DNA of 64,000 nucleotides. Origin: Apostichopus japonicus (lineage: Eukaryota; Echinodermata; Holothuroidea; Aspidochirotida; Stichopodidae). Location: the NCBI RefSeq assembly GCF_037975245.1, contig NC_092583.1, forward strand, positions 12,363,764-12,427,763. Reading direction: 5' to 3'. A program made the translations under genes and the position numbers. The notes beneath the pieces were generated by a model. The model had not been told where the DNA came from, did no database searches, and saw only the letters and a list, made by a program, of their open reading frames with translations. This document shows, in pieces, positions 40,101 to 50,755 of this stretch (position 1 is the stretch's first letter; every line of letters starts with the position of its first letter).

Positions 40101-40470
40101 TGTAAGTGTAACTGGATATGACATGAAAAATGAGGAAAATTCTAAATTTGAATTTTTCATTCAGGCTTTCATTTAATTCATGTCTCATTACTTGTGTGTC
40201 CTGAGGAAGTAGTTAGTAAGTTATACATGTTGGATGACGTGAAGAGAAACTCTACGATCTCGGTTTCCTACTTACGGCAGATTTCACAGTTTGATGGTCC
40301 AAACCAGCATAGTCAGTTTGAAGTAGTTTTTACTGCTGTGTGTTCCAAATAATTACAAGTCTTTGTTATTAACTTGAACAACCCATGCATTTGAAATAAA
40401 AAAGATAATATTTTTTATTTTGTTCAATTTTTTTCTTTGAAAAATAATGAAGAAAGTTTTTTTTGGAACA
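37112..40470. other. Upstream region of the anion exchanger, no gene recognised
   Basis: AT-rich, with only short unsupported ORFs on both strands. It presumably holds promoter and non-coding first exon(s) of the - strand anion exchanger; the acceptor-like TTGCAG at 37112-37117 on the - strand implies a spliced 5' UTR. No TATA box or CpG-rich block was convincing. Confidence 0.4.
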
Positions 40471-41675
40471 AAATTGGACGGACTCAACTCCCACAAATGG
40501 ATGTTGCTTAAATAATTGATATGTACATTGCTAGAATGAAGAGCAATTGAAATAAATTTTGCTCATTCAATGAAGAATATAATTATGTAAAAAATAAGAG
40601 TTGTCTCTTTGTCTTTATTGGTATTTTATACTTTGTGGATGTATCTCAATAAGTGACAAATTCTCAGATTATTTCCGTCCAAAACATGCCAAGTAATGTA
40701 TGTCTTATTTCTTGTCAACACAACTTAAAAAAATTAAGATTTTGTTGTGTAAACATTGCTGAAGTGTATCTTATATAATAACAATAAAATATCCCCGATC
40801 AAAATGATTCTCCAGTAATTGTGTAGTATTTCATAATTCGCACGTTATGTCTGTCCAAGTGGCTGTTACGTGTGACCGAATACATCGCCGCGGACACAAA
40901 CGTCGTATGGAAATTATTTTGTTCGGTGCACCCGTCATAATCTGTTACAAGTTCGCGCCGTTAGAAAACACCAGACTTTACTGTCTGGACGTACACATTC
41001 GTTCCCAAATTTTAAAGAAAAGAAATTCCGTCCCCTTTGTAACGTTTGCAAAAGTGTTACGTGCGAAATATTGTTTCTTACAAATCTTATGCCCAAAACA
41101 CGAAAAAGTACGAATCAGCTTATTTTTATATTTTATTAGCTTATTGTTTATCGTAGTTGACCTACCACATACAATAGTATCAACGGTAAGGTGTAGGGCA
41201 TTACATCGTCTGATCAACTTTGCGCACGTTACGTTACGGGGACAGATATTGCTAAGATAACGTGCGAGAGGACGGACATCGCGTAATTTCGGGCAGTGCG
41301 AGAAACAGACTTAAACTTGTAATCGCTGAATTAATTTAGATCGTTGGACCATCTCTACAATTCAGATGAAAAATTAACGCGTGAGCGATGTTTTTGTCTT
41401 ATATTTTTTTTTGCAAACCCCTTACATGCATTTGTACTTGTAGTACCAGTTTTGCGATTTTGTTGTTGTTGTATTCTTAGGCCTACTCGGTTTGCAAAAT
41501 TGGAGTAGAAACTTCGTGATTGTCCCATTGAATTGTAAATAAACAAAATGTGGAGACTGCGGAAGGGGGTACTGGAAGCTGTGCGGAGGAGGGGGAGGGG
41601 GGTTGGCACTGATGCATTTCGCATCCAGTTGGGAGAATTTTTCAATGATTAAACCACTCTATGCTGTCCTCCAAT

Positions 41676-41886
41676 ATCATGCTTTAAAGCAATTGCACTG
41701 ACAGTATGAACAGTTCTTACCCTTATCAGACAGAAACATGATATTTATACTGTTCGTGCTGTCAGAACCAGTGCTTTGAAGCATGACATGTAATACAGTT
41801 CAGAAAATATTGTCAGAACTGGGTGCATCTTGGCACACAGTTGGGAATTTTTTTTCTATATTGAACTGTCATGTCATGCTTCAAAA
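41676..41886. repeat. Fold-back repeats upstream of the ORF
   Basis: 41676-41715 (ATCATGCTTTAAAGCA, CTGACAGTATGAACAGT) pairs with 41749-41789 (ACTGTTCGTGCTGTCAG, TGCTTTGAAGCATGACAT). A third, inverted piece, AACTGTCATGTCATGCTTCA, lies at about 41863-41882. Non-coding. Confidence 0.75.
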
Positions 41887-42039
41887 AACTCACGGTCGTA
41901 GCACTTGTCAGTATTAGCAGTTTTTTTTATCAAATAAAGGTTTGGAACTGTTGGAACTGTCAATAAGAGTGCTTTGAAACTTGATATGGAAGAACAGTTT
42001 AGAGACATTAGAACTAGCAACTGGCTGCATTTGGTGCTC

Positions 42040-43300
42040 ATAACATGAATATTAATGAGGTCACAAGGTCGAATATGAAAATCTTCAAATTGCAATAACT
42101 TGGCAACCACAGTTCTGAATTCCTTCAAACTTGGTGTGGTGATACTGGTAGACCACCCTGACATGCTGGTGTGTGTTGTAATTGATTCATGCATATTTAT
42201 GAGGAGGCGGGGCTAAGCATTAAGCACCATAACTAGATGAGGGAATGATTGATCAATAACATAGTGAGTGGGTGACCCATAAGAAGTCCTTGAACCCTAT
42301 TGAATTTGGTTCTTAAATCATGAATATTAATGAGGTCATATGATCAAACATATTGCAATAACTTGGCAAGCACACACAGATTTCTTCGAACTTGGTATGA
42401 TTATACTGGTAGACCACCTTTACATTTGATGTGTGTTGTAACAGATATCATGCATATTTATGAGGAGGCGGGGCTGAGCATTTTTTTTCCAACATTAGTT
42501 TGTATGCACAATAACTCGATAAGGAAATAATTGATCAATAATATACTTAGTGAGTGGTTGACCCATAAGAATTAGTTGAACCCTATTGAATTTGGTTCTT
42601 ATATCATGAATATTAATGAGGTCAGAGGGTCAAACATTAACTTGCAATAACTTGGCTAGCTTCATATTGGATTTCTTCAAACTTGATATGGTTATATTTG
42701 GTAAGTAACCTAAATTTGCTGCTGTGCATTACAACTGATCTCATGCATATTTATGAGGAGGCGGGGCTGAGCATTTTTTTTTCCAACATTAGTTTGTATG
42801 CACAATAACTCGATAAGGAAATGATTGATCAATAATATACTTAGTGAGTGGTTGACCCATAAGAATTAGTTGAACCCTATTGAATTTGGTTCTTATATCA
42901 TGAATATTAATGAGGTCAGAGGGTCAAACATTAACTTGCAATAACTTGGCTAGCTTCATATTGGATTTCTTCAAACTTGATATGGTTATATTTGGTAAGT
43001 AACCTAAATTTGCTGCTGTGAATTGCAACTGATATCATGCATATTGATGAGGAGGCAGGGCCTAGCATAATTTATGAAACATAAGTTTTTATGCATCATA
43101 ACTCGACAAGGGAGCGATTGATTATTACCATACATAGTGGTTTGGTGGCCCATAGAGGAACGCTATTAATTTTGGTATCTACATCGTGAAAAATTAATGA
43201 GGTCAAAAGGTCAAAATTTTTCAAGGTGGAATTTCTCCAAATTTGATATGGTGATATTGGTAGGTAGCCTACACATTGATTTCATGCATATTTATGAGGG
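42040..43300. repeat. ~250-295-bp tandem repeats upstream of the ORF
   Basis: The anchor TGCATATTTATGAGGAGGCG (or a close variant) occurs at 42190, 42451, 42743, 43038 and 43284, giving steps of 261, 292, 295 and 246 bp. The copies starting at 42451 and 42743 are almost identical; the outer ones are diverged. Each unit also has ATCATGAATATTAATGAGGT. The array stops about 120 bp before the ORF. Confidence 0.9.
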
Positions 43301-43420
43301 GCATGTAGCAAATATTGCTCTTGTTACAGTAAGGCTTTCTTAACAAATTTCCCTGTGAATGTTTATAGTTTATAGTTTGAAGAAAATAAAACCATTAACA
43401 ATTTATATGTAGGCTTCATC

Positions 43421-46168
43421 ATGTCATCAACCAGTTCAAAATATCGGAGGAAAGTAAAAGAAAGTGATCCAGACCGATATAAGCTCGCACTTGAGAAACA
43501 GAAGCTGCGTGAAGCAAAACGCAGAGCCAAATTACGAAACGAATTGCAGAAAATTAAGCCATCAAAGAAGGCACAAGAAGCACATGAGAAGATAAAAGAA
43601 CAGTCACGAAAAAGACAAAGAGAATACAGACAGAGGAAAAAACTGAGCCAGAATGCAGCAGCAGATGACAATCATGATCCCTCTGGTGGCAGTTTAGTGA
43701 CATCCAAGGCCACATGCCCGGAAAGGTTGCGGGTAGCATTTAAATTTCCATGCACCAAGTTTGTGCAGTTACAAACGAGAAAAGGATTGGCCAATCAAAG
43801 AGCATACTGGAAGGAGAAGAAGCGCGAACAAAGGTCAAGGATGAGTTCCCAAAAGAAGAGAAGATTACGAGAAAAGGATAGGAACAGAAAAGCTATCAGT
43901 CGTGAAGAAGAGCGCGCAAATCACGTAGAGGCAGAAAACTCGGTCTCACAGAAAACAACATGGAACGTTACTGCCAATATCAGGAAGCAGATGCCAAAAG
44001 GGCCAAAGTTGTTTGCTAATGTCGTCAATGGTCTCATTGCTAATTCGTCCCCCAAAAAGCGAAAGGCGATGGAAGACAAGGGACTAACACCACCTTCCAA
44101 GAGACTGTGTCTGCCCAAATTATCAGAAGTAGTGAAGCTGATGTCTCAGAAGAAAGAAGGAATGGCTGCTGCCAAGTTGATCGCAAATACGGCTAGAAAA
44201 ATTAAACTCAGAGCAAGTGCTCGGGTACTGAGTTCTAGTCTTGGCCTTAACACCAAAACTATTTTAAGAGCACGTAAGGTAGGAGTGGGTAGAGTCTGCA
44301 GGAAAGACAAGATCTCGAAGAGCACAGTTCAAATAGTTGATAAGTTTTTTAAAATGGAGCATATTTCACGACCCCTTCCCCAAAAACGATTTGCTACAAA
44401 GACTGGGCCTGGATATGTGTTACAGATATCACTAAAGGCAGCATATCAAATTTGCCAAAAAGAGTATCCAAATATCAAAATTGGGTACACAAAATTCACG
44501 TTGTTGAGGCCAAGGAATGTGAGGCTACTGTCCTCCATGATACATGAAGTTTGTATGTGTGTCTATTGTCTAAATGTGAAATACAAATTGCTGGCTCTAA
44601 ATAGACTTGTCACTTGTGCAGAACTCAAAGTGGAGAATGAAAGAAATTTCATGAATGTATTGTTGTGTTCCAAATCAGATGGTGCAAGATACCATAAGGC
44701 AGCTTGTGTTTGGGGGAAATGTGAATGTAAAGGCTATGGTAACACAATCAATGAATACTACAAAACAGTCCTTGAAAAAAACCCACAAACCATATGGAAT
44801 CACTGGGAGAGGAAGTCATGTGATGATGGTAAGATTCGCAGGGTTCTTGTTGCCAAACAAGATTCCGCAAAAGAGCTTGTGGCTGAATTGATTAAGGACA
44901 TAGAATGTCCAGTACAGGGCGTGACATTTATTGAACATGTTTTTGTAGCTTCCTGGCAGTATTATCAATACAACCAGCTGAAGAATAATTTGCCAAAAGG
45001 GTGGATACTTATGGTCATGGATTTTGCTCAGAATCGCAAAATATTTTTTCAAGATGAGATTAAGGCGGCTCATTTTTCACAGAAACAAGTAACAATGCAT
45101 CCTATTGTGGTGTATAGAAAGGATGGTAATGACCACTTAATTAGAGAGTCTCTTGTGTTCCTCTCAGATGATACAGGCCATGACAGTCATGCTGTCGAAT
45201 ATTTTCTTCAAGGTGCTATTAAGCACATTGAAGAAAATACATCAATAAACCGTATTGTGATATTCAGTGATGGGTGCGCCAGTCAATATAAGGGCAAAAT
45301 AAATTTTGCTGACGTATCATTGGCATCATATCCCACAGAAAGGAACTATTACGGTTCTGAACATGGGAAGGGTGAAGGCGATGGTGAAATTGGAGTGATT
45401 AATCGAGCTATTGATCGTGCAGTTCTTGGCCGACAAGTTGTCATTAGAAACAGCCAAGAACTGCATGATTGGTGCTCAGCCAACATTGCATCAGATGCAG
45501 AATTTTCAAAAAGGAAATTTTTTCATGTCAAAGTTGGTGATGTGGCAAGAAACAGGCCAGATCGTGAAGTTGAAACTCTTAAAGGGTCCAGGAAATTGCA
45601 TCAAATCCAGGCCAATGGTGCATATTCTGTTAAAGTAAGAAAACTTTCTTGCTTTTGTGGGAGTTGCAAAGTGGGTGGCACATCATGCATTAATACTCCA
45701 TATGTTGGAATTCCTTCTGTAAAGACATTGAAAAGGGCTACCTGTGACATAAATGTGTCAAATCACAAATTAGTCAAATCGCAAATTAGTGTAGGTAAGA
45801 CAAATGAATCCAAAGGGCCAGATTCAAGTGGAACCTCGGGTGGAGAACATGAAAAACGGAGTCTGCAACAATCTTACTTGATTGGGGATATTCAGATTGA
45901 GCAGTACTATGCAGTCTTTTATGACTCTAAACCATATTTTGGTCGAGTGCTAGCTATTGATGGTGCTGAGGTGCAAATTAAATTTTTGCATAGTGCCTCA
46001 TCAACATCTTTTGCATGGCCTAAGCGTGATGATATCACCAGTGTAAACAAAAGGCTTATATTTTTTGGGCCTGTTGAGATCCTGGGCCATGGGCCTTTCC
46101 ACATCCAATCTCTTCAGTCTGCTTTGGACAGATATGCAAGTTTAAGGAAACAGAACAAGTTGAGATAG
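43421..46168 (+). CDS. Intronless DDE-transposase-like ORF, 915 aa, family unassigned
   Basis: Uninterrupted ORF, probably a transposon protein. Residues 1-75 and 125-170 are strongly basic and helical (RKRQREYRQRKK, KEKKREQRSR); PKKRK at 211-215 is a nuclear-localisation-like motif. Two Cys groups look metal-binding: CMCVYC (378-383) with CVWGKCEC (429-436), and CFCGSC (744-749) with C756. The core has an RNase-H-like series: LMVMDFAQN with Asp534, IVIFSDGCASQYKG with Asp617, and EHGKGEGDGEIG with acidic residues 652, 654 and 656. This fits a DDE/DDD catalytic triad. The C-terminal part (about 825-885, YYAVFYDSKPYFGRVLAIDG) looks like a small beta-barrel of tudor/chromo type. The intact frame suggests recent activity or domestication. 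The family is not one I can name. Confidence 0.7.
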   Translation: MSSTSSKYRRKVKESDPDRYKLALEKQKLREAKRRAKLRNELQKIKPSKKAQEAHEKIKEQSRKRQREYRQRKKLSQNAAADDNHDPSGGSLVTSKATCPERLRVAFKFPCTKFVQLQTRKGLANQRAYWKEKKREQRSRMSSQKKRRLREKDRNRKAISREEERANHVEAENSVSQKTTWNVTANIRKQMPKGPKLFANVVNGLIANSSPKKRKAMEDKGLTPPSKRLCLPKLSEVVKLMSQKKEGMAAAKLIANTARKIKLRASARVLSSSLGLNTKTILRARKVGVGRVCRKDKISKSTVQIVDKFFKMEHISRPLPQKRFATKTGPGYVLQISLKAAYQICQKEYPNIKIGYTKFTLLRPRNVRLLSSMIHEVCMCVYCLNVKYKLLALNRLVTCAELKVENERNFMNVLLCSKSDGARYHKAACVWGKCECKGYGNTINEYYKTVLEKNPQTIWNHWERKSCDDGKIRRVLVAKQDSAKELVAELIKDIECPVQGVTFIEHVFVASWQYYQYNQLKNNLPKGWILMVMDFAQNRKIFFQDEIKAAHFSQKQVTMHPIVVYRKDGNDHLIRESLVFLSDDTGHDSHAVEYFLQGAIKHIEENTSINRIVIFSDGCASQYKGKINFADVSLASYPTERNYYGSEHGKGEGDGEIGVINRAIDRAVLGRQVVIRNSQELHDWCSANIASDAEFSKRKFFHVKVGDVARNRPDREVETLKGSRKLHQIQANGAYSVKVRKLSCFCGSCKVGGTSCINTPYVGIPSVKTLKRATCDINVSNHKLVKSQISVGKTNESKGPDSSGTSGGEHEKRSLQQSYLIGDIQIEQYYAVFYDSKPYFGRVLAIDGAEVQIKFLHSASSTSFAWPKRDDITSVNKRLIFFGPVEILGHGPFHIQSLQSALDRYASLRKQNKLR

Positions 46169-46304
46169 AAAGCTGAAATTTTTGTCCATTGTATGAATAT
46201 TCATTTTAATTCAGTCTAAAATTCAGCTAACTATAAGGGTTATGGGTTTCTCATTCAAAGAACTACCATACTGATTTAACACAAATACTTCTGTCGCTGG
46301 ATGA

Positions 46305-47400
46305 ATGTGTGTATTTATGCATACACATGCTCTTCCACCCTTGCAACATATCTGTAAGTTGAATATACAGATAAAAACTAGATACAGTATTAGTGAAACT
46401 CAGTCAAGTAGTTTGCATAATCACTTTAAATGTTTTCAAAACAATGCCTACGTCCAATGGTTATTTTTAAAATTCACACATACTGTGTGTCCGTCCAATG
46501 GTTATGTGTGAAATTCACACATAACTGTGTGTCCGTCCAATGGTTATGTGTGAAATTCACACATAACTGTGTGTCCGTCCAATGGTTATGTGTGGAATTG
46601 AACAAAGTTTTTCTTATTGTTAAGCTACTTTTGCAATTTAAAGCCAGTTTTGTGTTTGTTTGTTATAAAGCAACTGTTCTTAACACCTTTTAACACAAAT
46701 CAAATTCTTTCTCTTCTTAGTATGTTATTAAGTGAAGTTTTACTTGATATTTTACCATAGATGTCCGTCCATGTCGGATGTTACAAGTTAAAATTAAACT
46801 AGACAAATCTATATCATCAGTTCAATTAAATGCAGTAACCAAAGAAGAATTCAAAATGCCTTCAATCTTTATATTACATTTTCCCTTTTTGCTGTTGAAT
46901 TCATTGCAATGGTGACACCACTGAATCAGTTTTAGTGTGTGAATTTATCCATACACTTGCTCTTCCACTCTTGCAACATGTTTCTGTAAGTTAAATAGAC
47001 AGATACAAATTAGAAATTGATGAAACTAAATCAAGCAGTTTGCATAATCATTTTAATATTTCAAAACAATGCCTATATGTCCAATGTTCATTTGTAAAAT
47101 TCACACATACTGTAACTGTGTGTCCGTCCAATGGTTATGTGTGAAATTCACACATAACTGTTTGTCCGTCCAATGGTTATGTGTGAATTGAACAAAGTTT
47201 TTCTCATTGTTAAGTTACTCATGCCAGTTAAAGACAGTTTTTGTGTTTATATGTTATTAAGCAAATGTCCTTAATACATTGCAACAAAAATCAAATTCTT
47301 TTCTCTTCTTAGTAATTTTTTATGTGAACTACTAATTGATATTTTACCATAAATGTCCGTCCAATGACATCCATGTTGCATGTTACAAGCTAAAATTAAA
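46305..47400. repeat. Duplicated ~500-bp block downstream of the ORF, each with 42-bp hairpin repeats
   Basis: 46305-46800 is repeated at 46934-47400 (TCTTCCACCCTTGCAACAT at 46331 against TCTTCCACTCTTGCAACAT at 46961; ends TTACAAG and AAAATTAAA in both). Each copy includes a 42-bp minisatellite: about 3.5 units from 46451 to 46595 and about 2 units from 47124 to 47190. Each full unit contains the palindrome GTTATGTGTGAA-A-TTCACACATAAC followed by TGTGTGTCCGTCCAATG. Confidence 0.9.
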
Positions 47401-47559
47401 TTGATAATTTTTAAATAATATCTTTTATACTAGTTATAGTCTGCAACATTGGTGCATTCCATAACTGAAGAATTATGGGACTAGGCCTTTCCTTGTATCC
47501 TGGGGAATAAAAAAAAAGGAAAGTGTGAGATTGGATTGGATTGTGTCTTTGTGTGACTC

Positions 47560-49575
47560 TGCGATTTTGAGTAGGAAATTTTCCAAAATTTACACCATAT
47601 TTTATCTTCTACATTCCACTTTCACTTCAGTGAGATGTCAAAGAATAAAATAAAAGTGTATTACATAACTTAAAGCAAACTTAAATTTATTCATAGTGTG
47701 GGAGCTTTTGGACCATCTGATTGTGAAATCTGCCTTACCATAGTCATTCAAATGTGTCATTCCAGGGCAGAGATCATGCTGTGAAAGGGTTATAAATACG
47801 TAATCTGTTTCGTTTTTGTAACAGCTTGGCCGTTCTACTGATTCATTTGGTCTGTGAAGTTTTAGGCCTATAGTTGATTCCTGGTCATTTCCTTCCTGCG
47901 TACAGTGGTACACAGTAGGCTGGGTACTACTACTGTACTGTATCAGTTTCCTGTTTGACAGCATTCAAAAGTGAAATTTAAATGTGGACAGTTAAAAAGA
48001 TATGATTCACATTGCTGACCTGTGAAGCTATATTGCTTATGCCTCTTTCAACTTGGGCAGGATACATGTATGGACTTGCAGTGGCGTTACTGGTAGTGAA
48101 CGCCTGTTGGGGGGGGGGGTGGGAGGAGGCAACTCGAGGGTGTGTGTGAAAAGATTAGCACCAGGGAAGAAACTTTTGGGACATACCCTGAACATACTAT
48201 ACTTGACAGTTCAACTCATTGTTTAGAAAGTTGTAAATTTCTATGATGGAATTAATAACCAAGTAAGGTGCTCTTATTCTTGGAAAAAATAGGACTATGG
48301 AAAGTATTCCATATATGGGGGTAGGGAGGAAACAGATGGAGGGGGTGAAAGGTTTGGGACCTGGGCAGAAAGAAATTTTGAGATAAATGCCCTAAACTGG
48401 TATCTGCAAATTTGAAAGATATAGCAAGTTTTCCACAGTCTACAGGGGTTGGGAGGACAAACAGATGGAAGGGGTGAACAGGTTGGGTCGAATTGCACTT
48501 ACTGTGAACAGACTCGTAAACTGTAACTACGCAGTTGCAACTTTCTACAACAAATGGCGTTGAATCAAATTCTATTGTATCGTTCAAACAGTAGGGTGAG
48601 CGGGGTTGTAGGCTTGAGAAATGTACTTAAAACAATTCCTTGCACTTTGACTCTAGTATACATGGCAACAAAATGTTTATTGCTTTAGTTCAAATAATTC
48701 TCTCAGACTTCATATCTCAGATGGGGGAACAGGTAAATTGGAGCATAGGAAACCATAAATTGCTGTCTGTTACACTCAAGTACCACATTCCCCAAAAATA
48801 AAAATTAATAGAGGACAGACAATGGAATATTTTAGTAGTATTATTTACCTCGCTGAAGAAATAGAGTCCTTAACCAAATTCCTCTGTAGAACCAACATTT
48901 CAAATGAGAATTTTCACTATTTTTAAGCCACAATGGGCAGTGTTTATTGGCATGCTTTACTGTACTTCAACCTTACCCATAGACCTCCAAATGTATAGAT
49001 GTATACAGTACCTTATTAGCAGTAGAAAACCTTCACAACTTTGGAAACTTTAGACATAGGTAAATATTAGTTCCTTAAGTATGCCAGACAGAAATATTGT
49101 GTTGTGGGTGTAAAACTCGAGGAAAGATAACAGCAGTTCTATCTTAACCAGAATTTATTTGTTTGAGATAGTGGATTTGCTTCAAGAATAAAATTAAAAT
49201 TGGTTACAAGCTAAAATTACAAGTGTCTGATCAATATTTGTTTTGACAATCAAAAAGTGGATTGCTGTGGCACCAAACTGATGGTCTAGGCAATCAGCAA
49301 CAGGTACAAATTGAGCAAATTTGACCCACCTTAAAACAAAATAGATCTGTGGTACTGTAGTCTAAGTCACATTTAAAATTGTATTATCAACGTTTTGTCG
49401 TAGATGTTAACTTCCATCATTAAAATGCTGAATGGTCAACAAAAAGGAAATGGGTTTAAAAGAAAAATTTGCAACAGCACTGAAATAACTGATAACAATA
49501 TCTGTTCTCAATCGATGCCAGTGCTTCTATAGAAAGTTCAAAAGAATTATCAGTACTAGTGCACAGAGTATATCA
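47560..49575. other. Non-coding stretch
   Basis: No recognisable gene on either strand. A local duplication with a step of about 130 bp occurs at about 48316-48490 (GGAAACAGATGGAGGGGGTG against GGACAAACAGATGGAAGGGG), and the short - strand ORF there simply reads through it. The rest is AT-rich with homopolymer runs. Confidence 0.45.
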
Positions 49576-49934
49576 TTAAAGACATTGAAGACTCGCCCCA
49601 AACCGCGTGCCGCGCTCTGAAAAAGTTAACTTTCCGTTGCTTGCAAATGACGTTTTCTTCTTGTCGAGCTACAAAATACCTTGTGATACTGTACCTTGTT
49701 ATCTTTTATCTAGACCTGAGATGTCCACGCTGCTATGTACACTGTGTTGTGGGTATTGACCGTAGATGTATGTACTGACTGTACACTAGTGTCTAAATAC
49801 CCATGGCAGCAAGCTGTGTGTGTATTTTCTGGGATCGATGGTGGTGTCTAACACTTAGACACTTAGGTGTCTAAAACTAGTTTAGATTACCGGAATGAGA
49901 CGTTTCTTTGTGCACGAGTCTTCACAACCTTTAA
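49576..49934 (-). mobile_element. TTAA-flanked MITE, copy 2
   Basis: The body 49580-49930 lies between TTAA at 49576-49579 and 49931-49934. The ends, read inward, are AGACATTGAAGACTCG and AGGTTGTGAAGACTCG. It is the reverse-orientation relative of the element at 5053-5424 (shared TGTATTTTCTGGGATCGATG read from this side). Non-coding, non-autonomous. Confidence 0.8.
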
Positions 49935-50158
49935 TTACCTAAAGTGCAAATTTATCAAAGTGCTCAATTGGTCACTGTTTTGTTTGTTTTTTTTTACTCC
50001 CCCTCACACAGAATGAATCTAGATATATGTCTAAAGTATCTACTTTGTTCAGTACAGTTAGTTATATATATTTTGAGTTAAAAAGATAAACTTGAATAGG
50101 AAATGTTTTGATGAGCATGCCAAAATTAGGTCAGGACAGGCCTATAATTACATGGAAT

Positions 50159-50755
50159 GCAGGACCTACATTACTATACTGTACAGTATGGAGCAACAGA
50201 GAGTGCATTGTTTACACATGTATACATGTCAGAATAGAGAAAGATCTTGGTAATGAACTCATATTCGGGGAGTTTTGAAAGATGTATGCTGTCCTTCAAG
50301 ACGTGATTGTCATTGCTTGTGACAAAAATTTCTGATACTCAAAGCTTCGACCTGTGTCTTTGTTGTTCAAGGTAGATTTGAAGGCAGAAAATATTGGCTT
50401 GGCTTAAGAATAGTTGAAATGGCTTAAAAATAGTTGGAATGGAAAACTGGACATTTTGCAGGACCTACATATACTGTACAGTATGGAGCAACAGAGAGTG
50501 CATTGTTTACATGTGCACATGTCCGGATAGAGAAAGATCTTGGTAATGAACTCATATTCGGGGAGTTTTGAAAGATGTTTGCTGTCCTTCAAGACGTGAT
50601 TGTCATTGCTTGCGACAAAAATTTCTGATACTCACTCAAAGCTTCAACCTGTGTCTTTGTTGTTCAAGGTAGATTTGAAGGCAGAAAATATTGGCTTGGC
50701 TTAAGAATAGTTGAAATGGCTTAAGAATAGTTGGAATGGAAAACTGTGGGCATTT
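50159..50755. repeat. 295-bp tandem duplication, nearly identical copies
   Basis: GGAGCAACAGAGAGTGCATT at 50190 recurs at 50485. The copies (about 50159-50455 and 50458-50755) differ at only a few positions and a small indel, so the duplication is recent. Non-coding. Confidence 0.9.

Larger units (their letters stand above)
40470..47405 (+). mobile_element. Putative DNA transposon region around the 915-codon ORF
   Basis: The motif GTCCGTCC or its complement, with small variants, occurs at 40475 (complement), 40673, 40850 (CTGTCC variant), 41270 (complement), then at 46491, 46533, 46575, 46763, 47124, 47166 and 47355, and I noticed it nowhere else in the window. It brackets the transposase-like ORF, as subterminal transposase-binding motifs do in some DNA transposons. 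No terminal inverted repeat or target duplication was found, so both limits are estimates. Confidence 0.4.

Noticed and set aside
40847-41260. 137-codon + strand ORF
   Set aside because: No recognisable domain and no splice or expression clue; kept only as part of the putative element region.
48252-48587. 111-codon - strand ORF with an internal repeat
   Set aside because: The repeat is a 130-bp DNA duplication; no start context, domain or counterpart.
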